Positions 47,546 to 61,619 of a stretch of 64,000 bases of DNA are shown here, piece by piece; position 1 is the stretch's first letter; each line of letters begins with the position of its first letter. Made by a program: the position numbers and the translations under genes. The notes below the pieces were generated by a model, which was given only the letters and a program-made list of their open reading frames with translations, did no database searches and was not told the DNA's origin. Source of the DNA: Flaccisagitta enflata (lineage: Eukaryota > Chaetognatha > Sagittoidea > Aphragmophora); assembly GCA_965153355.1 (NCBI GenBank), contig OZ231127.1, positions 60,450,001 to 60,514,000 on the forward strand, given 5' to 3'.

Positions 47546-48089
47546 CACACAGTATATTTTTATAACAAAATAAAGTTTTCATTTATTAAGTCACTGTTTT
47601 GCAACGGTAGCTAAAAAAACTGAAAATTTTTTTTCTTTTTCAAAAATATACAGTGTGATCTATCAAACAAAAGGAAATTTCATCAGGAATTCGAATATGT
47701 TATCTAAAATTTTTTTGTAGTAGCTCTGTAAATTCTGAATGCAGAATACGATGAAATATTATCAATTTTGGACTTATTTCAAAAGGCGCCACAATAAAGA
47801 TTTCTTCAAAGCTGGATCCTAGTTCAGGAAGTCCATCCAGAGTGAAAACAAACAGAAAGTCCAGAGTAATACACAAAACCACCTGGCGGTAGTTTGAATG
47901 GATGGTGGGCGCACCTTGAAGGTGTCCTCCACTGCATGGCTTGTAGAATATAAAAATCATCAGGAATCCGCCATGACATCAAAAAGAATATCATCTGTTT
48001 TCCCAACCATTTTTAAAATACTTTATTATAGGAAAAAATTCTTTAAAAAGCATGTTAGGAGCTACAGTTAAAAAATATAATAAAACCCG

Positions 48090-48299
48090 GATGGTGTTTG
48101 GCTATGGTCTGCGACAAGTGGGTCAAAAGATTCTCATAGCCTTCCACCAATACTGTCCTTTGAAAAATATTGAAAAATATATAAGAGAAATTATTTGAAA
48201 AAAATTTTTTTTTTAGAAATTTTTGAGGGGCATTATATATAACGCCTTCCTCCCCTGATATTTTAATGATGGCGTTTGGCTATGGTCTGCGACAAGTGG
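48090..48299 (+). repeat. Direct repeat GTTTGGCTATGGTCTGCGAC
   Basis: A roughly 30-bp motif ending GACAAGTGG occurs at about 48,095-48,122 and again at about 48,272-48,299 in the same orientation. Confidence 0.7.
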
Positions 48300-48767
48300 C
48301 CTATGTAAATTGCCTAAGTCCTAATAACATATTACTACATAAATAAGCTTATATCTCATAAACCAGACTTCAGATTTAATTCAAATTTTGCAGGGGTTGT
48401 TTATTTACTGCCCTTTACTTGTATACCAAATCAAAAAAAAAATTCACATACTTTTACTACCCTCTACCTATGTGGAGTTGGACAACATTACTTCATAACA
48501 AAAAATCTAGAATAAGGACAAGAGCCTTGGGAGCGCTAATTGGTGTTTCATCCGGATCCCTCACAGCTATCCTTAGAATTATCAAAATCCACTTCAAACC
48601 TTACCACAAAGCGGCTCAACAGATACAAATCAACAGCAAGTAAAATCTATGATTGTCAGCTATTTGTGAGATGTGCAAGTGACAAGAAAGAGTACCAGAT
48701 GAGTGTGCTGAACGCCCTAAGCTCCTCACAGCCATCTGGTCTTCCCATTGTAAAATGCTCATAACAC

Positions 48768-49460
48768 TTGGGCGCTTCGCATAGCAAAAAATTTGTGTTT
48801 TGGTACCATGGGTACCAAGTGATGTTACGATCATGGCGACTTTTCCGCCACATAAGTTTTGATGAACTTTACCTACGGACTAGGTATTCAGAAATGGTTA
48901 TTGTTTTGTTGAATTATGTAACGGTTAGATACGAATGCAGATGGTTGACAGATTGAACTGGGACAACAAGCCATAGGCTTTCCTTTGCCAGTTGACTTGA
49001 ACTTGAACTTGAACTTCTTGTCCCACTAACTCAATAAGGAGTGAAAAAAACCTTATTGTCCGTTTTTGTTTTGGCCTTAAAGTTTCTTCAGATTTCCCAG
49101 AATTCAGCAAAATCCTGTGTTGTCTTGTTACAAAAAGAACAATTGTTAGTTTTAGAAAATTGTGATTTTTGTTAAGAATAAATCAAAATATCAGAGCATG
49201 AGTTACGAAAGAGCTTGTGAAAAGGCAGATTAACAATTTTATGAAAAGCAGAAATTTGTAAAAGCTAATTCAAAGAAGATCAGCATATTGTTTTTTCTCA
49301 CTGCAATATACAAATTAGGCTCTCAAAAACAATTTTCTAAAAAACAGAAGATAAACGATTTTTGATAAAAAAAAATGGTAAAGGTCTCAAAATTGGCTAC
49401 TCCACATTAGGTAAAGAGGGTGAAAAGAAATAACCAACTTTTGCTATGTGAAGCACCCAA
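48768..49460 (+). mobile_element. 18-bp-TIR DNA element with 9-bp target duplication, copy C
   Basis: Left end TTGGGCGCTTCGCATAGC, right end GCTATGTGAAGCACCCAA, flanked by TCATAACAC at 48,759-48,767 and 49,461-49,469. It contains a retroposon-like insertion ending in CTTGAA repeats (48,851-49,015). Otherwise it is collinear with copy A. Confidence 0.87.
48851..49015. mobile_element. Retroposon 3'-end-like insertion with CTTGAA tail
   Basis: Present in copy C but absent from copy A of the host element. It ends CTTTGCCAGTTGACTTGAAC plus further CTTGAA units, and is shared with 4,905-5,055. Confidence 0.5.
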
Positions 49461-49546
49461 TCATAACACCTTAAATCAAGATCCCTCCCACTAATTGAGT
49501 CCCAGCTAAATACCAATAAAGTCGTAAATGCTGGAGAGAAAGAGAA

Positions 49547-49597
<51 letters not shown>

Positions 49598-49736
49598 GAC
49601 AGTCACAGACAGACAGACAGCCAAAGTGCATGAGCAAGCAGGGTAAAAAGAGTGATTTGAAAGCGAGCGTCATATTGACTCTTTTATCATATTAAATAGG
49701 ACCCAAAATTAGGATCAATGCATGATATTAATTTTA

Positions 49737-49885
49737 AGTCGCGGACATGCGACTCTACACCTTGCCTTGTTGGTCCGTCGGTCCATCCGTCCGTCCGTCC
49801 GTAACATTTTTGAATCGCAAGCAGTTTTAGCATTACGGCTCCTGCCCAACTATCCGCAACTGCATTGCCTTGTATCCGGCCTTGT
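49737..49885 (+). mobile_element. HINE-like element, GTCGCG subfamily
   Basis: Hairpin AGTCGCGGACATGCGACT, GTCCGTCC core, subterminal TCCGCAAC, and tail CCTTGTATCCGGCCTTGT. Confidence 0.78.
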
Positions 49886-49910
49886 TAAGAAAAGAGGGGA
49901 AAATGCAAAA

Positions 49911-50273
49911 AGTGAAAACAGAGCATTAAAAAATTGTTTTCGCCAAATCTGAAAGGACTTTATCGGGTCCTGGATAAAGGTCAGGTTTTTAAACTTGGCT
50001 ATTCTGCAATGTTATTCTGGGAGTGTGAACCAGTCAAGAGTCAACGGAATGATGCAATAATCTGAGATATTTCGAGATTCTATGCATTTTCATCTGTCTT
50101 AACTCGATCACCACGGACCGACGGACGGACCGACGGACGGACAAAGCCTCTTATAGAGATGCGTGGACGCATCTAAAAAGTGAAAACAGAGCAGCAATAA
50201 AATTGTTTTCGCCAAATCTGAAAGGACTTTATCGGGTCCTGGATAAAGGTCAGGTTTTTAAACTTGGCTATTC
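49911..50273 (+). repeat. 95-bp direct duplication around a HINE-like end
   Basis: A near-identical 95-bp block starting AGTGAAAACAGAGCA and ending AAACTTGGCTATTC occurs at 49,911-50,004 and 50,179-50,273. A HINE-like end with hairpin AGATGCGTGGACGCATCT lies at 50,156-50,173, just before the second block. Confidence 0.8.
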
Positions 50274-50832
50274 TTAAAGGTCATTCTGAAATGTCAGCTT
50301 CAAGGTCGTTTCGCTTCTTATAGTGGGATAGCTCTGCAAGATATATACAGTGATCACTGCAAATCCGGACCAAAGTGTGAATTTTTTTTTACATAATCCT
50401 CATGATGTATATGAAAGATTCAGAAGGGGTGCCCTCATATACGGGCCCTTTGGGGGTCCCTAGGGGCCCCCAAAAAAGCCCGTTGAGAAAAATTTTTCGA
50501 AAAAGTATCTTCAAAAGGGGGGTCAAAACAATAGGAAATTACCTAATTTGCCTAGATCCAAGGTCCTGTAGACAAAAATTTTTTTTCTAAATCTTTGAAA
50601 TTTTTGGGTCGGGTTCCCCCAAATTTATCCGAAAATTATTTCGAAAAAAAAGTTCTCTGAAAGGGGGTCAAATCAACTGGAAATGATCTAATTTGCCAAG
50701 ATACAAAGCCCTGGAAACAACTTTTTTTTTTTAAACTTGGCTGTTTTTTTTTTGTGCCAAATGGATGGACCAATGGGCAGACCAACGGACAGGCCAACAG
50801 ACTGACAAAACGGGATATAGAGTTCGTGAGTG

Positions 50833-50837
<5 letters not shown>

Positions 50838-50892
<55 letters not shown>
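50838..50892. repeat. (GA)n microsatellite
   Basis: GA array between the left inverted arm and the ORF relic. Confidence 0.93.
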
Positions 50893-50893
<1 letters not shown>

Positions 50894-52247
50894 ATTAGCA
50901 CTGCAAAGCAGACCTGGAGACTTAGTTGACTTATTTGCTAGTGAAATACAATCATACGCAACATCACCATCGGACTTTGGGAAGCTACACCTTCCAGCAA
51001 AGAAATCTGAGATTGTCGAACTCATAAGCCATGATGAGCTTGAGAGCATTCCCAACGCCTTTCAAGGTAAAATTATTGATGGGGCAGCAATTGTGCATAT
51101 GTTGAAGGCAGCATTAGCTACCACATTTGCTGAGTATTCAGAAACAGTCTTCATTCCATAAGTGACCAGATGTTTAGGTCCTGTGCAGAGATTGGATATT
51201 GTTTGGGACCTTTACAAAAAAGACAGTCTGAAGACTGACACCAGAGTAAAATGAGGAAAATTAAAAGGAATCCGTGGAAAAGTGGCTGCCTCAACAAAAC
51301 TGCCAAGTAATTGGCAAGATTTCCTGAAAGATGACACCAAGAAAGAGGAACTATTTTCTTTCCCCACAAGTGCAGTCAGCTGTCACACCTTTCCTGAGGA
51401 AAAATCAGTGATCATAACCAATGGTATTGAAATCCGATCTAATCAGGATGTCTCCATGCCACAATGCTACCATGAAGAAGCTGATACAAGAATGATGTTC
51501 CACCTCAAGCACATGATTGAAAATAACATGCAAAAATTTGCATAAAGCAGTTGACTCAGACGTCATTGTCATTCTTGTTGGACTTTTCTTTAAAATAGCA
51601 GCTCGAGTTGATGATGTGTGGGTTGAATATGGAGCAAGAAAATACATGCAGTACATTAAAATCAGAACTATGTACAACCAGCTAGGTGAGTCTAGAGCTA
51701 AAGCTTTTCTTTTTTTTCACGCATTCACTGGTTCAGATACCACGTCTGCATTCCGCAACAAGGGCAAAAAAAAACAGCCTGAAATACTTGGAAGGCATTT
51801 GATGAAGCAACAGAAACATTTGTGAATCTGGCAGTTGAACCATTTCTGTCTATTGAGGATGATTCAAAAGAGGTAGAAACACTTGAAAGGTTTGTTATAT
51901 ATATGTACATAAAGTCATCACCTTTGCTTAAAGTTAATGATGCTAGAAAAGAGAGAATGGAGAGCATGGAGAATCTTCCACCAACAAAAAATGCACTTAT
52001 CCAGCATATAAAAAGAAGTGTGTATCAAACTGGAATTTGGGTAACATCTTTTGATGATCATGGTTCATTACCCTCTGCCTCTTTGTTTGGTTGGCAAAAG
52101 AAGGAAAATCAGTGGCAGCCAGTTTGGATAACTATTGCTGAAGTTGCACTAAGCTTCCGCGATCTTGTAAAATGTGGTTGCAAAAAAGATTGTAGTACAA
52201 AAAGGTGCAGTTGCAAATCTGCTGATCTACCATGCACACAATTATGA
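50893..52247 (+). pseudogene. Broken repeat-family ORF with HEEADTR / HAFTGSDTTSAF / Cys-rich motifs
   Basis: Plus-strand fragments in at least three frames, interrupted by stops and frameshifts (for example stops at 51,159 and 51,543). In order they hold FASEIQSYATSPSDFGKLHL, HEEADTRMMFHLKHM, SDVIVILVG, HAFTGSDTTSAF, ENLPPTKNALIQHIKRSVYQ and a terminal Cys-rich CGCKKDCSTKRCSCKSADLP. From memory, the same series occurs in uncharacterised multi-copy proteins of many invertebrate genomes, probably mobile-element derived. The acidic HEEADTR and DSD motifs could be nuclease-like. It is intronic and on the sense strand of the phospho-lyase gene. No function is assigned. Confidence 0.7.
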
Positions 52248-53258
52248 AAATGTAAATGCTCTCAAGGGAATACAGATGCTAGTGAATGAAGTATTGCTAC
52301 CTGGAGAGACTTTGTTTGACAAGATTCATTGAAGTGTTTGCTGTGTTTGTTGTGGATTTGCTGTACAATGTATCTTTATTTTGACTATTTCATTACAAAT
52401 TTGATCCACTTAAATCTCAATAAAAAGCTAATTATGTGTAAAAAAAAAAGGATAAATGATTTCTTTAAAAGATGAAAGCAGATTGCTTAGTCTACTTAGG
52501 GCTAATTGCCCAATCCCGCCCCCCCCCTTTTCTAGTGAATGAGGTATTGCTACCTGGAGAATCTTTGTTTGACAAGATTCATTGAAGTGTTTGCTGTGTT
52601 TGCTGTGGATTTTCTGTACACTGTGTCTTTATTTTGACCATTTTATTACAGATATGATTCACTTAAGTCTCAATAAAAACCTGATTATGTGTCAAGTCAC
52701 GTGCAAGCGACTCTACATCCCGTTTTGTCAGTCTGTTGGCCTGTCCGTCAGTCCATCCATTGGTCCATCCATTAGGCACAAAAAAAAAAAAACAGCCAAG
52801 TTTAAAAAAAAAAAGTTGTTTCCAGGGCTTTGTATCTTGGCAAATTAGATCATTTCCAGTTGATTTGACCCCCTTTCAGAGAACTTTTTTTTCGAAATAA
52901 TTTTTGGATAAATTTGGGGGAACCCAACCCAAAAATTTCAAAGTTTTAGAAAAAAAATTTTTGTCTACAGGACCTTGGATCTAGGCAAATTAGGTAATTT
53001 CCTATTGTTTTGACCCCCCTTTTGAAGATACTTTTTCGAAAAATTTTTCTCAACGGGCTTTTTTGGGGGCCCCTAGGGACCCCCAAAGGGCCCGTATATG
53101 AGGGCACCCCTTCTGAATCTTTCATATACATCATGAGGATTATGTAAAAAAAAATTCACGCTTTGGTCCGGATTTGCAGTGACCATCTGCTGTCCTACTC
53201 CACTATTAAAGGTCATTCTGAAAGGTCCAATAAGTATGAAGAAATATAATGAAACGCC

Positions 53259-53398
53259 GGCGAGGTTTCGACATTTAAAGACATAGAAATACATTAACCA
53301 TACACGCAGGCGAAAACAAGTAGATAACAGACGTTGTTACAACATTTCTAAGACATTTACAACGAGGTTTCGACATTTTAAGACATAGAAATACATTA
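53259..53398 (+). repeat. Direct repeat CGAGGTTTCGACATTT...
   Basis: A 38-bp block (CGAGGTTTCGACATTTAAAG, then ACATAGAAATACATTAAC) occurs at 53,259-53,296 and again, with small differences, at 53,361-53,398. Confidence 0.75.
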
Positions 53399-54631
53399 AC
53401 TATTAGCTTGTACCGAAATGACAATAAACAATAAAATCAGAATTCTACAAGTAGTTCTTGTTGTGGGGCTGTCTTGGGCTTCTGATGACATCAATTTCAG
53501 TTTGAAAATTTTGCATCTTGCTGGCCGCGCCTTACCTTGAAATTTCCTTTAGCCTATAAGAAACCAAAAAATACAAGTTACTAAAATCCCATTTTTGACT
53601 GCATATTTGAAATCTGCATGAAAAACTGATAATTGAAAGTGCTCTCCTTTTTTCAAAATTCCTTCGGGATCATAGTCAAAATTCATCTTGAAGATATGAC
53701 AAAAAGGTAAGTTCGGCGATTTTATAAAGAAATAAAAGAGAAAGGTAAGTTTTGCAAACTTTGACGCTTATTTTGAGCACCTTCTAGTTGGAATATTGAA
53801 AAAAGGAAAGCACTTTCAATTAACAGTTTTTTCTGCAGATTTCAAATCTGCCGTCAAAACAGATATTTAAGCACTTTGAAATTTTTGGTTCCCCATAGAG
53901 GTAGGTTTTACCAAGGGTGAGACGCGGAAAGCTTAAAGAAGGATTTGAGTAGCAAAACTGATCTTAACAGGAGCTCAAGACAACCCCACAGCATAAAGTG
54001 CATGTGGAATGCCAAATTTATCACTTCTTGTCATTTAGGTACAAGCTATAATAACTATATATGCAGGAGAAAACAATTAGATAACAGGGTGTCCGATAAA
54101 TTTGGTAAAAGCATTAATGCACAAAAACTATACTTCTACAAGCTGATATTTGGTATGTACCCTCCCAATTAGTTCTGTTACATGTTAGAATGCACAGCTT
54201 TTAATGAGGACTCCCCTGGTTTAAACAGGATGGAGTCTTGCTCAAGACCAAATTACCAATTTTTTACGGCATTTTTACCGGTGAAAGGTGGTAAAAGAGA
54301 GCAACTATATGGTTAACTATTACATCATATTTGGTATCCCAACAAGGTAAAAAAATAAGGGGTGTACATTATTGAAGCAAGACTGCTGTACTGACTCAAA
54401 CTTGGATCAAGGCTTTGAAAAAAGTCCGCTGAAATAATCCAAAAGAAACTATCTATTTTCTTTCATCCATCAAAGCCATTTTTCTCAACACCACTGCAGA
54501 TGAACCTTTCCTGCCCTGTACAGAATCCATTTAACAGATTCTGACAGTCTGCTGAAGGACAGTCTGCCAAATTTTCTCGCCTCGGTTCCATAGTTTTCTG
54601 CATATTTTTCATCTTTTGATAAATGATTTTT

Positions 54632-54958
54632 AGTCGCGTGCACATGACTCTATGACCCGCTCTGTCCGTCTGTTGTTCAGTTACTTTAAGTTATTCCTAG
54701 ACAATTTTAAGTCAATTCAAGTCATTTTCAGTCATTTTGTGTCATTTTTAGTCATTTACGTCATTTTGTCATCTTTTGTTTTTTTTTGTCATTTCAAGTT
54801 AATGTAAGTCATTTTAAGTCATTCTGAGTCATTCTGATTCATTTTAAGTCATTATAAGTCATTAAAAGTTATCATAAGTCATTCTTAATCATTCTAAGTT
54901 ACTCTAAGTTGTTTTTGGCTTTTGTAGTTTTCATCATTTTACATCATTTTAAGTCATT
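54632..54958 (+). repeat. HINE-like end followed by GTCATTTTAA 10-bp repeats
   Basis: AGTCGCGTGCACATGACT and a short GTCC core lead into about 25 degenerate units of AAGTCATTTT. The same unit forms the core of the copies at 14,486 and 40,381. Confidence 0.75.
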
Positions 54959-56155
54959 TCTGGTTTGTCTGGTTTAAGTCTGGTTTAAGTCTGGTTTAAG
55001 TCTGGTTTAAGTCTGGTTTAAGTCTGGTTTAAGTCTGGTTTACGCCTGGTTTACGCCTGAATTAAGTTTGGTCTAAGTCTGGTTTAAGTCTGGTTTAAGT
55101 CTGGATTAAGTCTGGTTTAAGTCTGGATTAAGTCTGATTGAAGTCTGATTGAAGTCTGATTGAAGTCTGATTGAAGTCTGGTTTAAGTCTGGTTTAAGTC
55201 TGGTTTAAGTCTGGTTTAAGATGGTTTAAGATGGTTTAAGATGGTTTAAGTGTGGTTTAAGTGTGGTTTAAGTGTGGTTTATGTCTGGTTTAAGTCTGGT
55301 TTAAGTCTGGTTTAAGATGGTTTAAATCTGGTTGAAGTCTAGTATATGTCTGGTTAAAGTTTAGTTTATGTCTGGTTTAAGTCTGGCTTAAGTCTGGTTA
55401 AAGTTTGGTTGAAATCTGGTTTAAGTCTGGTTCAAGTCTGGTTTAAGTTATTGTAAGTTATTATAAGTCATTTGAAGTCATTCAAATCACTCTAAGTTAA
55501 TTTTTTGGCTTTTGTAGTTTTTGTCATTTTTCTTCATTTCAAGTCATCTCAAGTCATTTTAAGTCATTTCAAGTCATCTTAAGTCATTTAAAGTCATTTT
55601 ATGTCATCTCAAGTCATTTTACGTCATTCTTAGTCATTATGAACCACTTAAGGTCATTTTTTCCTGCTAGGTCTGGTTTCAGTTTGGTTTAAGTCTGGTT
55701 TAAGATGGTTTAGGTCTGAATAAACTTTAGTTTAAGTCAGGTTAAATTCTAGTTTGTCTGGTTAAAGTCTGGTTTAAGTATGGTTTAAGTTTTATCAAGG
55801 TCTGGTTTAAGTCTGGCTAAAGTCTGCTTAAAGTCTGCTTAAAGTTTGGTTAAAGTCTGGTTTATGTCTGGATGAAGTCTGGTTTAAGTCTGGTTTAAGT
55901 CTGGTTTAGGTCTGGTTTAGGTCTGGTGTAGGTAAGATTGAAGTCCAGACTAATTCTGGTTTAAGTGGTTAAATTCTGGTTTAAGTCTGGTGTAGGTCTG
56001 GTTTACGTCTTGTTTAAGTTGGTAGGTCTGGTTTACGTCTGGTCTAAGTTGGTCTGAGTCTGGTTTAAGTCTGGTCTAAGTTGGTCTGAGTCTGGTTTAA
56101 GTCTGATTTAAGTTAGGTTTAAGTATGGTTTAAGTTTGGTTAAGGCCTGGTTGAA
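54959..56155 (+). repeat. 11-bp minisatellite (TCTGGTTTAAG)n
   Basis: About 1.2 kb of TCTGGTTTAAG units with variants (GATGGTTTAAG, TCTGATTGAAG, TCTGGTTTACG). It is interrupted at about 55,445-55,660 by a return of GTCATTTTAA units. It adjoins the HINE-like end at 54,632, so it may be an expanded internal core of that element. Confidence 0.85.
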
Positions 56156-56699
56156 TGCAGGTCTTTTCTATACCCCAGGTCTTTATGGGAGTCAAATGAT
56201 TTGAAGTAAGATTTTGATTTTGACTGGAAATTGTTTTTTAGGCAAAATAGGTTATGTAAATATATTTTCTTGAATATGTAACTACTCCATATTGGTTTTC
56301 TTTGCTTGGCACACATTATGCTGAGGGAGTTAAGTCATATCAATATGATTGGAGGGCACAAAAGCAAATGAACTAGGCCTAAAGAGCAAGAAAATCTTAA
56401 AAGAGGATTTCAGATTATGTTGATGAATCTTTCTAAGGAGTGTTTTAATTGAGTAAAATTTCCCTAAAAACTTTTATTATCAACTTTGTGAATTTTCGTT
56501 TTGAATATTGAAAAAAAAAGAAATTTTCATACCTACACTTATGCTTTCAAAAATAATAATCTTTTAGGTTTTTTGAGAAAAGTAAGTGTCAATTGCGATT
56601 TATTTTGCACACCCGTTTGAAAAACAACCATGATAACAATAACAACTAACAGCCCTGGCCACTTTCCCTCTTCTCTTACTCCTTCCATTTGACCCCAAG

Positions 56700-57613
56700 G
56701 AAACGGTCATCCCTTAGCGGCAGTCATAACCACTCCTGCGATCTCCGAATCTTGCTTGGAATTCTCGTCGACTTTCGGAGGGAATCCGGTCGCCTGCGCC
56801 ATCGGCTTGACGCTGCTCGACGTCGTCAAGAACGAGAAACTGCTTCTGTCGGCGGCTCAAGTCGGCAAACGCCTCATGGACGGTCTCGTTCAAGTGGGTC
56901 GTCGACGGCGTCACGTCGGCGACGTCCGCGGCAAAGGTTTGGCCATCGGCGTGGAAATCGTCGTCGACAAAGTCTCCAAGAAACCATGGAAGCGATTGGC
57001 GGAGGAGTTGATGTACAAGATGAAGGAACGCAAAGTGCTCGTCGGAGTCGTCGGCATCTTTGGCAACGTCGTGACGGTTACGCCACCGTTGTGCTTCACG
57101 CTGGACAACGCCAAAACGATCATCGAGACTCTCGACAAACTGTTGGAGGAAATCGAGGAAGAGGAGAAAGACGAAGAGGAACGGTGGAGAAATGAAAGAG
57201 GTGGAGAGGAAGAAGCGGGAGGGGAGTTGGGTGAGGAAGAGGGACAACGGAGCGATAGCGGTAATCGACGGAGGAAGCGGAAATTTGAAGGAGGAAGAGA
57301 AGAGGAGGAGGCAGTTGAGGGCTCATCGACGACATTTTCCTCGTCAATGGCAAAGAGACCCGCCTGTTGTGGCCCTTGGTCGAGTCGCATGGAAGATGTG
57401 GAGGTAGAAGATCTCGCGCTGTATCATCACTATCAAGACTTATTAAGCGCCGCTGAAGCCAGCGATGATGGTGACGATGACGAGGATGAGGAAGGGGAGG
57501 GAGCGAATGAAACTTCTAAAACTCGTGGAAGAAGACTAGGGGGAGAGGAAGATGATGAAGGGGGTCCTGATGAGGACGGGGAATTGGGGGGTACCTACGA
57601 AGATATGGATTGA
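56700..57613 (+). CDS. ETNPPL: ETNPPL/PHYKPL-like, last exon with acidic C-terminal extension
   Basis: The acceptor CCCCAAG completes the Gly of PLGNGHPLAAVITT, directly after the catalytic lysine. The exon continues through FSSTFGGNPVACAIG (the Thr-Phe-Gly-Gly contributes to the PLP site of the other subunit), VGDVRGKGLAIGVEIV and VTPPLCFTLDNAK. After about residue KLLEEIEEE the conserved fold ends. Roughly 155 further residues are Glu/Arg/Gly/Asp-rich and low-complexity, with a non-repetitive island around AKRPACCGPWSSRMEDVEVE. Stop TGA is at 57,611. The tail is longer and more acidic than in typical family members and is probably disordered. Confidence 0.92.
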
Positions 57614-59430
<1,817 letters not shown>

Positions 59431-59435
59431 TGATT

Positions 59436-59443
59436 TATATAAA
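59436..59443 (+). promoter_or_regulatory. TATA-box-like element of the C2H2-bZIP gene
   Basis: TATATAAA lies 104 bp upstream of the start codon at 59,547. A transcription start about 30 bp downstream would give a 5' leader of about 75 nt. In AT-rich DNA such a match can be chance. Confidence 0.35.
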
Positions 59444-59546
59444 CTGAATGAAACCTTTGTGATTTCGACATTCAAAATTACATTGAACAAACTTAAGTAA
59501 AGGTTAAGAAACAAAAAATCAAAACTTAGACTAAAAAAAGCAAAAA

Positions 59547-60878
<1,332 letters not shown>

Positions 60879-60893
60879 GTGAGCAGGATCATT

Positions 60894-60896
<3 letters not shown>

Positions 60897-60991
<95 letters not shown>

Positions 60992-61160
60992 GTGAGAATG
61001 TGTGTGTTAGTGTGTGTGTGTGTTAGTGTGTGTGTGTGTTAGTGTGTGTGTGTGTTAGTGTGTGTGTGTGTTAGTGTGTTAGTGTGTGTGTGTTAGTGTG
61101 TGTGTGTGTGTGTTACTGTGTGTGTGAGTTACTGTGTGTGTGTGTTACTGTGTGTGAGTT

Positions 61161-61208
<48 letters not shown>

Positions 61209-61345
61209 AGTGTGTGTTTTGTGTGTATGTGTGTGTGTCAGTGTGTGTTTTGTGTGTATGTGTGATTGTGTGTGTCTCTGTTTTGTGTGTGTGATTGTGT
61301 GTGTGCGTGCGTGCTGGCGTGTGTGATTGTGTGTTTATGTGTTAT
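60897..61345 (+). repeat. (GT)n and GT-rich array in the C2H2-bZIP intron
   Basis: A pure GT array starts 17 bp after the donor, followed by GTTA, GTCA and GTGA variants. Confidence 0.93.
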
Positions 61346-61439
61346 AGTTGCTTAATTAAGATGCTTTTCTTCTCTTTTTTCTCTCTCTTTTTTCTTTTCT
61401 TTTTTTTCCTTCCTTTTTTTTTTCTTTTTTTCTTTCTTT

Positions 61440-61442
61440 CTT

Positions 61443-61477
<35 letters not shown>

Positions 61478-61518
61478 TTCTTTCTGTCTTTCTGTCTGTC
61501 TTTCAGTCTTTCTTTCTT

Positions 61519-61602
<84 letters not shown>
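61440..61602 (+). repeat. (TCTG)n and (TC)n arrays upstream of an acceptor
   Basis: TCTG/TTTC tetranucleotides lead into a pure TC array (about 61,520-61,602) that ends 17 bp before the exon at 61,620. Confidence 0.93.
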
Positions 61603-61605
<3 letters not shown>

Positions 61606-61619
61606 CTTTCCTCGTAAAG

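Larger units (their letters stand above)
50320..53206. mobile_element. Composite repeat: ORF relic between about 480-bp inverted arms
   Basis: The left arm (about 50,320-50,832) and right arm (about 52,694-53,206) are long inverted copies, for example around GGGTGCCCTCATATACGGGC. The inner ends carry HINE-like cores; the right inner end starts AAGTCACGTGCAAGCGACT. The 18-bp sequence TTAAAGGTCATTCTGAAA lies in direct orientation at 50,274-50,291 and 53,206-53,223. It is either a DNA transposon with long inverted ends or two inverted HINE-like copies that captured an ORF. Confidence 0.65.

Noticed and set aside
50402-50590. 62-residue ORF identical on opposite strands at 50,402 and 52,946
   Set aside because: The identity simply reflects the inverted arms of the composite repeat. 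There is no independent evidence of coding.
54959-56155. CRISPR-like array
   Set aside because: The units are contiguous 11-bp tandem repeats without unique spacers, in eukaryotic DNA.
56714-57390. Minus-strand ORFs opposite the last phospho-lyase exon
   Set aside because: The plus frame carries conserved class-III aminotransferase motifs, so the antisense frames are by-products of codon bias.
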